From Azospirillum canadense (GTDB taxonomy: Bacteria; Pseudomonadota; Alphaproteobacteria; Azospirillales; Azospirillaceae): a stretch of 64,000 nucleotides of DNA. This document shows, piece after piece, positions 7,918 to 16,301 of this stretch. The notes below the pieces were generated by a model. It worked only from the letters and a program-made list of their open reading frames with translations. It did not search any database and was not told the origin of the DNA. A program made the translations under genes and the position numbers. Location: positions 1-64,000 of the forward strand of contig NZ_JAOQNG010000005.1 of NCBI RefSeq assembly GCF_025961225.1, read 5' to 3'. Numbering within the stretch: the stretch's first letter is position 1; the number at the start of each line of letters is the position of its first letter.

Positions 7918-10120
7918 CCGGCTGTTGAACCCCGGCACCACCGGCGCCGCCGACCTGTTGCCCGCCAAGCGCGACTCCCGCCGTCGGCCCCCGCGCCAGC
8001 GCGTCCAGTCTCGCGCCCCCCACCCCTGCGAGCCCTCCCAGGGCGCCGCCGGGCGCACCCGCTTGCGACAGCCGATCCAGCAGCCCGCCGCCATACGGGT
8101 TGCCCGCGCCCCCAAGGCCGAGCGCCGCGACCACCCCGCTCCCACCCAGCCCACTCCTTTGCGGCAGCGGGATGCCACCGATCACGACACCACCAGCCGC
8201 TCCGACCGCCGGCAGCGCCCCCTCGTCGGCTTCATCCGCATCGCCCGCCTGAGCGCCGTCGCCCAGGCCCGTGAAATCATAGTTGGGGTCGTTGACCCAC
8301 GGCGCCGACACCGTGCCATCGCGCCGCTCGACCCACGTGGAGAAGGGCACCTCCAGGCGGCAGACGTCCTTGCCGGCCAGGAGCAGGAAACGCACACCGG
8401 TCGCGGTCGTGCCCAGGCTTTCCGCGAAGTAGGACGCCATCACGACCAGTTCGCGTTCGACCCGCCGCGAGACCGACCGGCTGCGCGTCTCCGCGAAATT
8501 CGTGCTGACGTCCATCCGCTCCCAGTCCGACGATCCGATCCACTTCTCCGCCAGGTGGTCGGCCACTGACCCGGCTTCCGTGCGAAACACGAGCTTGGTC
8601 CGCGACATGGCCTCCAGCGTTTCCATCTCCGCCGCCGACCACGTCTCTTCCAGCTGCTTCGCCACCTGCGCCCCGGTCACCGGGCAGAAGCCCTTCGACC
8701 GGCCAACCTCGGCGAATTTGATGAAGCCGTCCCGCTTCTGCGCGATCTGCGGAAACTCGTCCATCAGCACCCAGATGCGCCGCCGCTTGTCCTCCTTGAA
8801 CTCGGGCGACCCGACGAACTTCACCGCACGCCCGATCAGCGCCCGCATCCAGGCGTTGGACGCCTCTTCGACCATCATCGACTTCTGCAGGATCAACGAC
8901 CGCACCGGCGCCGCCTCGTCCATGAACCAGTCCCGCAACGACAGATAGCGGTCCTTCGGGTAGTGCCCCCACCCGGCGGCCAAGGCTTCGACGAGCGGAT
9001 AAAAGCCGGTGTCGATGTTCGCCAGATAGCTCGACGTCGTCCGCGTCGGCCCGGCCTTGCCGACGATCACGAACTTGGCCGCCGGCGGGTACCATTTAAG
9101 CAGGAACGCGCGCAGCGGCTTGGCTTCCAGCACAGCGACGTCCCGGATCTCCTTCCAGCCGAACCACGTCCCGTCCTGCTCGTGTTTCCGCTGCAGGCCG
9201 TACACGATGCCCGTCACGATCATCCGCGCGGCCTGTCCCCACACCGGCTCATCGGTCGCCTCGACCACCGCCGCGGCGAAGTCGCGGGCGGCCGGCATCC
9301 CGCGCACGTCCTTCGCGATGTCCCAGGCAACGCCGATCCAGGTCTCCACGCCGTTCACGACGCGCTTCCCGGTGTCGTGCGGCGCCATCACCATCACGGT
9401 GTCGCCCGGCCAGAGCTGGGTGTAGTCGCCCTTCACGTCCATGCAGATGACTTTGTCCGGGTAGGTCGGCAGCTTGGTCAGCGGCACCCCGGCCTTGACC
9501 TGCCGGTACGCGTGCTCGCTGCGCGCCAGAATCTGCTCGATCAAAAAGCGGAACCACTGCGTTTTGCCCGACCCCGGCGCGCCGACCACGAAGAAGCCCT
9601 CCGTCTCGCGCATCCGGTCCATCAGCACGCCCGGCGCCAGATACAGCCCCGGACCGCTGTGGCGCGACCGCACTCCCCGCGCGAACACGGCGTTTGCGGC
9701 CTTCGTCGCGTGTCCGCCCTCCCGCAGAATGCGCCCGCGATGATGCCGCATCCCGTGGCGATACCGCTCCTGATACGGCAGCGTGGCGAGCATGCTGGCG
9801 AAACCGGCCAGTGCCCCCGTCAGTCCGGCGAGCATCACCCGGTGCTTGACCGGCGTGACCAACCCATATTGCCCCAGAATCCGGGCCCACCGAAGCCACG
9901 CCTCATCGCCGTACGGCACCGCCGACGTGGTCCAGGCCCACCCCGCCCGCAACCCGTTCAGGGCGTCCAGCGTCGCCGACGCTCCGTTCGCCGCAATGCC
10001 CGTGGGCTGGAACACGCCAAAGCCAATGCCCGCCGCGACTCCCGCCATGGCGATTCCGGCCCCCGCGCCGGCCAGCAGCGGCACCGTCTTGCTCGTCTTC
10101 CAAGCGCCAACCCGAGCCAT
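7889..10120 (-). CDS. Type IV coupling protein (VirD4/TraD/TrbC-type ATPase)
   Basis: Coupling proteins bring the relaxase-DNA complex to the secretion channel at the inner membrane and use ATP. The protein is 743 residues from ATG 10120, which has a very strong ribosome site (ggaggaaggagag). Two hydrophobic segments lie near the N-terminus (~12-34 and ~80-105). Walker A GAPGSGKT is at 180-187. The Walker B strand is RIWVLMDEF with Asp454. A motif-rich ATPase core runs to ~residue 600. The C-terminal ~130 residues are Gly/Ala-rich and acidic (DDGSDDEDE at the end), as in substrate-contacting tails of this family. In an IncI system it corresponds in role to TrbC/DotL. Whether it is closer to TraD or DotL by sequence I cannot tell. 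It is divergent from the DUF2726 genes. Confidence 0.88.
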   Translation of the reverse strand: MARVGAWKTSKTVPLLAGAGAGIAMAGVAAGIGFGVFQPTGIAANGASATLDALNGLRAGWAWTTSAVPYGDEAWLRWARILGQYGLVTPVKHRVMLAGLTGALAGFASMLATLPYQERYRHGMRHHRGRILREGGHATKAANAVFARGVRSRHSGPGLYLAPGVLMDRMRETEGFFVVGAPGSGKTQWFRFLIEQILARSEHAYRQVKAGVPLTKLPTYPDKVICMDVKGDYTQLWPGDTVMVMAPHDTGKRVVNGVETWIGVAWDIAKDVRGMPAARDFAAAVVEATDEPVWGQAARMIVTGIVYGLQRKHEQDGTWFGWKEIRDVAVLEAKPLRAFLLKWYPPAAKFVIVGKAGPTRTTSSYLANIDTGFYPLVEALAAGWGHYPKDRYLSLRDWFMDEAAPVRSLILQKSMMVEEASNAWMRALIGRAVKFVGSPEFKEDKRRRIWVLMDEFPQIAQKRDGFIKFAEVGRSKGFCPVTGAQVAKQLEETWSAAEMETLEAMSRTKLVFRTEAGSVADHLAEKWIGSSDWERMDVSTNFAETRSRSVSRRVERELVVMASYFAESLGTTATGVRFLLLAGKDVCRLEVPFSTWVERRDGTVSAPWVNDPNYDFTGLGDGAQAGDADEADEGALPAVGAAGGVVIGGIPLPQRSGLGGSGVVAALGLGGAGNPYGGGLLDRLSQAGAPGGALGGLAGVGGARLDALARGPTAGVALGGQQVGGAGGAGVQQPDDGSDDEDE

Positions 10121-10324
10121 GCGACTCTCCTTCCTCCACCGCGCAACACCGGCCGACGCCGGCCAATGGCACGGTCCCGCCGCCCAAATTCTTTTTCCGT
10201 TCCTACCATGCCCCCGTCGATCCCGCCATCCTCTTTCAACCCATCCACCGCCGCGATTCCTTGCCCGCCGCCCGCGCTCCCGCCTACAGTGTCCCGTTCC
10301 CGTCGCCACGCGCGATGCCCCGCC
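10121..10324. promoter_or_regulatory. Divergent promoter region of coupling-protein and DUF2726 operons
   Basis: A 204-bp region between two divergent transcription units. It contains a GC palindrome (ccggccgacgccggcc near 10150) and, at 10223-10240, the element ccgccatcctctttcaac. This resembles the CCGCCATCCATTTT-type elements upstream of the traH, pilL, pilS and traM genes. No clear -35/-10 pair can be chosen by eye. Confidence 0.45.
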
Positions 10325-11140
10325 ATGCCCGACCAGCCGCTTCCCACCACCCTGTTCGACCATCTCCCCTCCGGCGCCCACCCTCTCCTTCTCTACGCCG
10401 CCGCGGCCGTCACCATCCTACTCGCCGTCGGCGCCATCCTTCTGGCCGCCCTCACCCTTACCGCCCTGGCCCGGCGACTGGCCCGCGCCCTGCACGCCCC
10501 AAGCGCCCCACCGCCCGGCCGTCCGCTCCTGGCCCCGTGGGAGCGCCGCGCCATGGCGGCGCTCCGCGGCCGGCTCCCCGCCGCGTGGTCCGTCCACCCG
10601 CACGTGAATCCGCTCGCCCTTCTGTCCGTAACTCCCTTGACCATCGCCACGGCCGCGCCGGCCACGGCGCACGCCACCGCCGGTGACGCCCGGACCGCCC
10701 CGCCGCTCCCGGTCGCCTTGCGGCTGGCCGCGACCCGCCCCATCCTCTTCACCGTCACGGGGCCGGACCACATCCCCTGCGCCATCGTGGTCGTGACCGC
10801 GGCCGAACCGACCCGCGCCAACCGACGCCAGGACGCTGCCCTCGCCGCGCTGTTCCGCCAGCACGGCATCGCCGTCCTCTTCCTGACTCCCGGCACCCGT
10901 CCCGATTGGCCCGCCCTCGCCACCGCCATCCTCGCCGCACCACCCCAGACGAACCCACCCGCCACGGCCCCGTCACCGTCCCGCGCCGCACTGACCAGGG
11001 CCGCGGGTCGCGCGACCGGTCCGGCGCTCCGCGTGCGTGCCCCGGGTCCGACCGCCACCCATCGCGCGCGCATCCGCGCCACCCTCTCCATCGTCGCCGC
11101 CCGCGTCCGAACCGTCGTCGGCCGCCGCCTGTTCCCGTGA
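10325..11140 (+). CDS. Membrane-anchored degenerate DUF2726-like protein (271 aa)
   Basis: The start is ATG 10325, after the divergent promoter. The N-terminus has one membrane helix (PLLLYAAAAVTILLAVGAILLAALTLTALARRLA). A soluble domain follows with the layout of the next gene: LLAPWERRAMAALRGRLP…WSVHPHV, then a beta strand and RRQDAALAALFRQHGIAVLFL. The acidic positions that mark DUF2726 in the neighbour (D, then ELDDASH) are missing here: the equivalent stretch reads PCAIVVVTAAEPTR. It therefore looks like a tandem duplicate that lost the presumed active site. The C-terminal ~70 residues are basic and low-complexity. A structural or regulatory role beside its intact sister is an inference. 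Confidence 0.6.
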   Translation: MPDQPLPTTLFDHLPSGAHPLLLYAAAAVTILLAVGAILLAALTLTALARRLARALHAPSAPPPGRPLLAPWERRAMAALRGRLPAAWSVHPHVNPLALLSVTPLTIATAAPATAHATAGDARTAPPLPVALRLAATRPILFTVTGPDHIPCAIVVVTAAEPTRANRRQDAALAALFRQHGIAVLFLTPGTRPDWPALATAILAAPPQTNPPATAPSPSRAALTRAAGRATGPALRVRAPGPTATHRARIRATLSIVAARVRTVVGRRLFP

Positions 11141-11178
11141 CGCCGCTCTCGCCCCTCCCTCTCACCCCGGATCGGACC

Positions 11179-11835
11179 ATGCTCGACGCCTTCCTCGCCC
11201 CCCTGTCCCAAGCCGTGACAACGGCCGCCTCCCGGGCCGCCTATCTCCTCTCCACCGTGCCGCTCACGACGCTTCTCCTCATCCTCGCCACCGTCGTCGC
11301 CGTTGCTGTGGTCCTCGCCGCGCTGTCCCTCGGCCCGGTCATCACCTACAGCCCGAAACCGCTCCTCACCGGCTGGGAGCGCCGCAGCCTCGCCGCCATC
11401 CGCCGCGCCCTCCCGCCCGGCTGGTCTGTCGCTTGCCAGGTGCGCGCCGCCGACGCCGTCCACATCGCCACCCGCTCCACCAGCGCGCACTGGCGCGCCA
11501 TCCGCCGTCTTGGCCTCCGCAGCCTGGATTTTGTCCTCCTCGATCACGACACCGTCGTGCGCGCCGTGATCGAACTCGACGACGCCTCGCACAGACGCCC
11601 GGACCGCCGCCGGCGGGATGCCGACATCGATCACGTCTTCCGTGCCGCCGGCATTCCCGTTGTGCACGTCCATCCCCACCCCGTCCCACACTGGCCAACC
11701 ATCGTGGCCCGCCTGACCTCGGCCGCGCCCGACGCCGCCGGGTCGGCACCACGGACCACCCCCGCGCCAAGCGCGCGCGCCGTGGCGTCCCCCGCCGCCC
11801 CGCCACCGCCCCGGCGCGGCGCGGCGCGTCCCTGA
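11179..11835 (+). CDS. Membrane-anchored DUF2726 protein (218 aa)
   Basis: One membrane helix (residues ~24-52) is followed by a DUF2726 domain: PLLTGWERRSLAAIRRALPPGWSV, then DFVLLDHDTVVRAVIELDDASH with Asp117, Glu132, Asp134, Asp135 and His138, then RRRRDADIDHVFRAAGIPVVHV. The spacing of Asp117 and the E-L-D triplet recalls PD-(D/E)xK nuclease-like folds, to which this domain may belong; that link is inference. The protein starts 38 bp after its degenerate paralogue and precedes traH. Its position in a conjugation operon suggests a role with transferred DNA or envelope assembly. No function is established. Confidence 0.75.
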   Translation: MLDAFLAPLSQAVTTAASRAAYLLSTVPLTTLLLILATVVAVAVVLAALSLGPVITYSPKPLLTGWERRSLAAIRRALPPGWSVACQVRAADAVHIATRSTSAHWRAIRRLGLRSLDFVLLDHDTVVRAVIELDDASHRRPDRRRRDADIDHVFRAAGIPVVHVHPHPVPHWPTIVARLTSAAPDAAGSAPRTTPAPSARAVASPAAPPPPRRGAARP

Positions 11836-11847
11836 CCGCCCGCCCCG

Positions 11848-11911
11848 CCATCCATTTCCAACTTCCGGCCTCCTCTCCCCCGTGCTATACCCAGACGGCC
11901 AAAAATGGATG
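11848..11911 (+). promoter_or_regulatory. Promoter and inverted-repeat operator of the traH operon
   Basis: ccatccattt (11848-11857) and aaatggatg (11903-11911) form an inverted repeat around an extended -10 element TGCTATACCC (11883-11892). The right half sits 12 bp after the -10, where transcription would start. The promoter upstream of pilL has the same core with the right half at the same distance. I see no good -35, so an activator may be needed. Confidence 0.55.
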
Positions 11912-11918
11912 ACCCGCC

Positions 11919-12440
11919 ATGCGCCGCCTCGCTCCCGCCGCCCTGACGACCGCCGCTTCCCGCACCGCCGCCCTCCTGGCATCGGCCCTGCTGGCCGCCT
12001 GCATCACCACCGCGCCGCCGCCGTCGAACGAGCCGACGCTGGTCGAACTGCGCCTGAGCGAGAGCAGCCAGCGGATCGCCGCCGCCTGGGAACAGATCGC
12101 CCGCGCCCAAGCCGCCACCGCGCCCCGCGCGCCGGCGCCCATCGACCTGTCGCTCGTCCCCGACGAACTGCGCCGCCCGATCACGTGGCCCGCCTGGTCC
12201 GGCCCCATCGACGCCGCCGTCCGCGGTTTGGCCGCGCGCATCAACTACAGGGTCCTCGTCCACGGCGTGCCTCCCGCCACCATGCCGCTCGTCACCATCG
12301 ACGCCAACGCCACGCCGGCCGTCCACGTCCTCGAATCCATCGGCCTCCAGCTCGGCGCGCACGGCACGGTCCGCCCCGACCCGAACGACCCGCCCACCAT
12401 CCACCTCTACTTCAACCCGCCAAAATCCGGCGTTCTCTGA
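11919..12440 (+). CDS. traH: TraH/DotD-family outer-membrane lipoprotein
   Basis: DotD/TraH is a lipoprotein of the type IVB secretion core complex that, with DotC, places the DotH secretin-like ring in the outer membrane. The protein is 173 residues. It has a lipobox ending at Cys28 (ALLAAC), a helical stretch (LRLSESSQRIAAAWEQIARAQ) typical of DotD, and a C-terminal secretin-N1-like domain (WSGPIDAAVRGLAARINYRVLVHG…LVTIDANATPAVHVLESIGLQLG). It begins 8 bp after the aaatggatg operator half-site and leads the traH-I-J-K set. Length and domain order fit the family. Confidence 0.82.
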   Translation: MRRLAPAALTTAASRTAALLASALLAACITTAPPPSNEPTLVELRLSESSQRIAAAWEQIARAQAATAPRAPAPIDLSLVPDELRRPITWPAWSGPIDAAVRGLAARINYRVLVHGVPPATMPLVTIDANATPAVHVLESIGLQLGAHGTVRPDPNDPPTIHLYFNPPKSGVL

Positions 12441-12524
12441 CCGCCCCCTCCGCCTGCCGCCGGTCCACCGCCCGGCGCCCCGCCGCGCCGCGGCGATCTC
12501 CTCGCCACCCACCGGGACCCCGAC

Positions 12525-13562
12525 ATGCCGCCCACGCCCGCCGCCAAACCCCGTCGCCGTCGGGTCCCCACCCCGGTCACCCTGACCTGCGCCGCCCTGA
12601 TCCTGCTGCCAGCATGCCCCGCCCCGTCCAGGGCCGGCTCCCCCGACGCCGCGGCCACAGCCGTCTCCCACAACCCGTTCCGCGCGCACGACTGCGAGGC
12701 CGAGAGCACGGCGCCCAACCCCGGCCTGCCCACCCGCGCCGCTGTGGCGCCGCCGCCCACGCTCGACGCTCTGCGCGACGCCCCGCCCTTCCGCAGCGAA
12801 GCCTCCGAAGCCGACGCCGCGCGCCTTGCCGCCGTCAAGCAGGCCGCCTTGAGTCTCGGCATGCGCGCCGGCTTCAACCGCGGCATCTACTGCCACCAGA
12901 AGGATTTGACCCGGCTGGCCGACCAACTGGACCGCCAGTACGACTTCACCAAACTCCTCTACGACGCCGGCGGCGGCTTCTACTTTGAACCCGGCGTCGT
13001 CACCGAGCACGCCAACGAGATCACCTTCGCGGAGGGCGGCACCAAAGCGGCATCCTCCACCTCCCGCGTCGTCCTCAACGCCCGCGAGCAGCTGGTCACG
13101 CGCGCCCGCCACTGGACGCAGTACCTGGTCGTGGACATTGAGCCCCTCGCGCCGATCAGCCCCTACAACCGTCCGAAGTCGGAGGACATGTCCGCGTGGA
13201 ACGCCTGGGTCAAGGACGGCTGGCAGCGCGGCCTGCAACAGGCCGCGGACACCATGAACGCGTTGTGGTCCGAACTCGACCGTGACTACATCGGCATGCT
13301 GAACTTCCGACGCCTCGCCAACGAACAGCGCCTGCAGCTGCCCCGCATCGTGGTCAACAACCGCGGCGTCACCGGCAACGCGGACGAAATCCGCGTCAAC
13401 GACACGGAGATCGAGATCAAGCGCCCCAGTGGCTTGACGACCAACCCCGCCAAATGGCGCGCCCTCCCCTTCGCCGCCCCGCTCCCCACGCCAGTGCCGC
13501 CCCCCGCGGCGGCCCCGCCGTCCACGCCGCCCGGCGCCGGCCCGACCCGCCTGAAGCCCTGA
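12525..13562 (+). CDS. traI: TraI/DotC-family outer-membrane lipoprotein
   Basis: DotC/TraI works with DotD to insert and stabilise DotH at the outer membrane. The protein is 345 residues with lipobox LLPAC (Cys31). The family signatures are AALSLGMRAGFNRGIYCHQKDL, LDRQYDFTKLL, a FYFEPGVVTEHANEITF segment and WTQYLVVDIEPLAP…PKSEDMSAWNAWVKDGWQRGLQQAADTMNALWSELDRDYIGMLNFRRLA. The last ~35 residues are Pro/Ala-rich. It follows traH by 84 bp and is 24 bp before traJ. This TraI is not the F-plasmid relaxase of the same name. Confidence 0.85.
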   Translation: MPPTPAAKPRRRRVPTPVTLTCAALILLPACPAPSRAGSPDAAATAVSHNPFRAHDCEAESTAPNPGLPTRAAVAPPPTLDALRDAPPFRSEASEADAARLAAVKQAALSLGMRAGFNRGIYCHQKDLTRLADQLDRQYDFTKLLYDAGGGFYFEPGVVTEHANEITFAEGGTKAASSTSRVVLNAREQLVTRARHWTQYLVVDIEPLAPISPYNRPKSEDMSAWNAWVKDGWQRGLQQAADTMNALWSELDRDYIGMLNFRRLANEQRLQLPRIVVNNRGVTGNADEIRVNDTEIEIKRPSGLTTNPAKWRALPFAAPLPTPVPPPAAAPPSTPPGAGPTRLKP

Positions 13563-13586
13563 CCCCTCCTTCGCCCCCGCCGCACC

Positions 13587-15116
13587 ATGAACACCGCGCC
13601 GCTTCGCCCGACCTGGCCCGCCCTTCCCGCCGCTCCCGACGCCTCCGGGGTGACGGCCACGGTGCCGACCACACCGCCCCAGGACGACCATCACCCGTCG
13701 GCTCCCCCCGCCGGGCAAGGCCCCGCGCCGCGGGGCCCCGACGCGCCCACCCTGGCCCCCGACCTCCTCCCCCGCCGTCCCGCCGCGGTGCCCCGTTCGG
13801 CGGCGCCCGCGCCGCCCTCTCTGCCCGGCATCGCGCCCGCGCCGTCCGGCGCGGTGTCCCTCATCCCCCCGCGTGTCTCGGCCGGCCTCATCCCACCGTT
13901 CCCGCTCCACACGCCCCCATCGGCGCTCCCGGTGGCGCCCGCCATCGCCGCGCCGGGCGCCACCGGGCGCGACCCGTTCGACCTGTCGTTCGGCGCGCTC
14001 TACCTTGACGCGCCGGCACAGTGGACCTCCGTCGAGGAGTTCAACACGTTTCTGAAATGGTGCCACGCGAACAGCATCAGCGACGTTACGCTCGGCACGG
14101 GCAAGAAAATCATCTGCAAACGCCACGGTGCGTATCGCGGCTCCATCGAGCACGACCTCACCTCGGCCGACGTGGACAACATCTTCTCGTTCGTGAAGTC
14201 CGGCGCCTCGCTCAGCCCCGGCGACACCTTCCGCGGCGTCTACAAGCTGTTCCTCGACCAGGAAATCCGCGAGCGCCTGCGCACCCGCGTCACCATCCAC
14301 CACATCACCGGCTCCACGCCCGGCAAGAGCGTCGTGCTGCGCCTGATCGACGGCGTGCCCCCCACACCCGAAAAGGCCCGCCTTACGCCCGATCTCCTCG
14401 ACGCCTTCGAGTTCAAGTACGGCCTCGGCCTGGTCTGCGGCAAGATGGATTCCGGCAAGACCTGGACCTTCGCCGCCGTCAATTCGCATCGCCTCAGCAA
14501 CCCGCGCTACGACCGCAAGATCATGCATTTCGGTCAGCCGATCGAGTTCCTGTTCGACAGCCTGCCGGCGAAGGACAACATCTACCAGATCGAGATCCCG
14601 GAGTGCGTCCGCGACTACCCCACCGCGCTGAAAATGGCCAAGTCCGCCACGCCGGACATCATCGTCATGGAGGAGGTCAACGACCGCGAAACCATGTCGA
14701 TGACCATCGACGCGGCGCAATCCGGCGTTGCCGTGAACGCGACTCTGCACATCAGCCGCGTCGCCGCCTTTCCGGGCGCCATGCTCACCTACTACCCGGA
14801 CGCCCACGAACGTGAATCCCGCGCCTACGCCGCCATGGACGAAATGCAGGTCATCATGGTCCAGCGGCTCGAACCCATGTACGACGCCGGCAACCCCGAC
14901 CGCACCATCGGCCGCGTCGCCCTGCGCGAATACCTCGTCTTCGACGAGCAACTCCGCACCCAGGTCAAGCGCGAGCCGCTGACCGCTTGGCCACAGGTCT
15001 TGAACAAACTCGTCGAGCAGCACGGCTGCACCATGCTCCACAGCGCCCGCGCCCTGCACGCCGAAGGGCTGCTGACCGCCGATCAAGTCTCCCGCATCGA
15101 GCGAGGAAAGGCCTGA
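13587..15116 (+). CDS. traJ: TraJ/DotB-family secretion ATPase
   Basis: DotB/TraJ is the cytoplasmic PilT-like hexameric ATPase that powers type IVB secretion or conjugation. The 509-residue protein has an extended Pro/Ala-rich N-terminal tail (~residues 1-125) not needed in the family. The N-terminal domain follows (WTSVEEFNTFLKWCHANSISDVTLGTGKKI), with Walker A GKMDSGKT at residues 285-292. The Walker B region is PDIIVMEEVNDRETM, and ATLHISRV matches the His box. The ATPase is placed before traK, as in IncI plasmids. Its similarity to DotB rather than to plain PilT rests on this context and the N-domain. Confidence 0.87.
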   Translation: MNTAPLRPTWPALPAAPDASGVTATVPTTPPQDDHHPSAPPAGQGPAPRGPDAPTLAPDLLPRRPAAVPRSAAPAPPSLPGIAPAPSGAVSLIPPRVSAGLIPPFPLHTPPSALPVAPAIAAPGATGRDPFDLSFGALYLDAPAQWTSVEEFNTFLKWCHANSISDVTLGTGKKIICKRHGAYRGSIEHDLTSADVDNIFSFVKSGASLSPGDTFRGVYKLFLDQEIRERLRTRVTIHHITGSTPGKSVVLRLIDGVPPTPEKARLTPDLLDAFEFKYGLGLVCGKMDSGKTWTFAAVNSHRLSNPRYDRKIMHFGQPIEFLFDSLPAKDNIYQIEIPECVRDYPTALKMAKSATPDIIVMEEVNDRETMSMTIDAAQSGVAVNATLHISRVAAFPGAMLTYYPDAHERESRAYAAMDEMQVIMVQRLEPMYDAGNPDRTIGRVALREYLVFDEQLRTQVKREPLTAWPQVLNKLVEQHGCTMLHSARALHAEGLLTADQVSRIERGKA

Positions 15117-15120
15117 CCCC

Positions 15121-15462
15121 ATGCCCCGCGACCACGGTCCCGACGACGATCTCGACACCGACCGGCATCCCGACGCCGGCGCGCACTGGCACTACACCAT
15201 GGTCCAACCGCGCCTTTTCGGCATTTGCCACATCTACGCCGTCATCCCGATCCTCGGTTCGGGCTTCTACCATCTGTTCGAATACTGGTGGCCCTACAAG
15301 ACGGTCATCATCGTCGCCACCATCGCCGCGTTCACGGTCCTCGAACAACGCCGCATCACGCCCGACGTGGCGCTGCGGCAGATGATGGCCTGGGCCCGCG
15401 GCCCCTCCGTCCCCTGCCTCCCCCGCCGCTGCCACCGCCACCTCGGCCCACGCGGCCGCTGA
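15121..15462 (+). CDS. traK: TraK/IcmT-family small membrane protein
   Basis: IcmT/TraK is a small inner-membrane component of type IVB systems, encoded next to dotB. This 113-residue protein starts 4 bp after the traJ stop. The conserved block is HYTMVQPRLFGICHIYAVIPILGSGFYHLFEYWWPYKTVIIVATIAAFTVLEQRRITPDVALRQMMAWARG, with two hydrophobic segments. The C-terminal ~20 residues are a basic, probably variable tail. Identification rests on size, the R-x-F…P-hydrophobic pattern and gene order. Confidence 0.75.
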   Translation: MPRDHGPDDDLDTDRHPDAGAHWHYTMVQPRLFGICHIYAVIPILGSGFYHLFEYWWPYKTVIIVATIAAFTVLEQRRITPDVALRQMMAWARGPSVPCLPRRCHRHLGPRGR

Positions 15463-15556
15463 CCCCACCCGCCGCCACCGCGCCGCCCGGCCCCGCGAGG
15501 GCCACCCCAGCCCACCGCGGCTGGCGCGCCGCCCCTCTTTTCGCGACGAGGCAACG

Positions 15557-15970
15557 ATGCCCAAGACACCCCCCTCCACCGCCACCGCCACCGCGCCCCG
15601 CCCGCCGGCGCCCGCCGGGCCGGGCGCAACCCGTGCGGACGACGGCCAGGCCCAGGGCAAAGGCGACGGCGTCCGCACGGACCGGCAGCGCGAAGCCTAC
15701 CCCTACGGCCGCACGCGCCTGACCCAGCTCGTTGCGCGCAACGAGCACCAGAAGCGGATCCTGGATTACATCACCGGACACCACCGCAACGACCGCCACA
15801 GTGTCTTCTGGCTTCTCCTCGAAGCCGGCTACCACGCCCAGTTCGGCACCACCCCACCCCCAGCCCCAACCGACTGCGGAACCCGCCGGCCCAGGCCCAC
15901 GAAATCGGGCGCCACCCCCGCCACCCCGGCTTCCCCCCCGCGGCCGTCCCCCACCCCGGCGTCGGGTTGA
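15557..15970 (+). CDS. Small basic hypothetical protein of the tra region (137 aa)
   Basis: Only the middle part is protein-like: RQREAYPYGRTRLTQLVARNEHQKRILDYITGHHRNDRHSVFWLLLEAGYHAQFG. It is flanked by Pro/Ala/Thr-rich tails. It lies after traK, where R64 carries other small tra genes, but I see no match to a named one. The helical core could bind a partner or DNA. Function unknown. Confidence 0.5.
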   Translation: MPKTPPSTATATAPRPPAPAGPGATRADDGQAQGKGDGVRTDRQREAYPYGRTRLTQLVARNEHQKRILDYITGHHRNDRHSVFWLLLEAGYHAQFGTTPPPAPTDCGTRRPRPTKSGATPATPASPPRPSPTPASG

Positions 15971-16093
15971 CCCGTCGCCGCCCCGTCCGGGCTGTCCCGC
16001 ATGCGCGGCACGCGGGCCCGGCCTGACGCCCATCCCATCCTTCGCCGCTGCGGCGACGGTCGCACGACCACGCCGCCGTGACGTCCTCCGCCA

Positions 16094-16157
16094 GAAAGCC
16101 CCGTGGCTTTCGCCGCACGCCCGCGCCACGCTGTTCGGAAAGCCCCGTCGCTTTCCG
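16094..16157 (+). terminator. Tandem hairpins, probable terminator of the traH-traK operon
   Basis: Two stems lie 24 bp apart: gaaagcc-ccgt-ggctttc (16094-16111) and cggaaagc-cccgtc-gctttccg (16136-16157). Neither is followed by a clear T run, so termination may be weak or need other factors. Their place between two operons supports the call. Confidence 0.45.
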
Positions 16158-16214
16158 ATCGCCTCCTCACAGGGCCCGGGTCCCACGCGTCCACCGCCCG
16201 GTTTCTGTCTTCCG

Positions 16215-16258
16215 CCATCCATTTTCGCATGCTATACCCTGACCACGGAAATGGATGG
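16215..16258 (+). promoter_or_regulatory. Promoter and inverted-repeat operator of the pil operon
   Basis: Left half ccatccattt (16215-16224), extended -10 TGCTATACCC (16230-16239) and right half aaatggatgg (16249-16258). The -10 element, the downstream GAC and the aaatggatg half-site match the traH promoter, apart from one base of spacing. A regulator binding the repeat would cover the -10 and start point. Confidence 0.6.
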
Positions 16259-16301
16259 CCACGCCGCTTCCACGCCCGTTCCCCTCGCCGGAGCCCGTCC
16301 C

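Larger units (their letters stand above)
15971..16301. other. Intergenic region between tra and pil operons
   Basis: No gene was seen. It contains two tandem hairpins (see the terminator entry) and then the pilL promoter/operator. This marks the end of one transcription unit and the start of the next. Confidence 0.5.

Noticed and set aside
10121..10381. N-terminal extension of the coupling-protein frame up to 10381
   Set aside because: The extension is Gly/Arg-rich, lies in the divergent promoter region, and a near-perfect ribosome site precedes ATG 10120.
11631..15158. A minus-strand frame of 1175 codons across traH, traI and traJ
   Set aside because: Mirror of strongly GC-biased plus-strand genes. 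It has Gly/Arg/Val bias and no recognisable domain.
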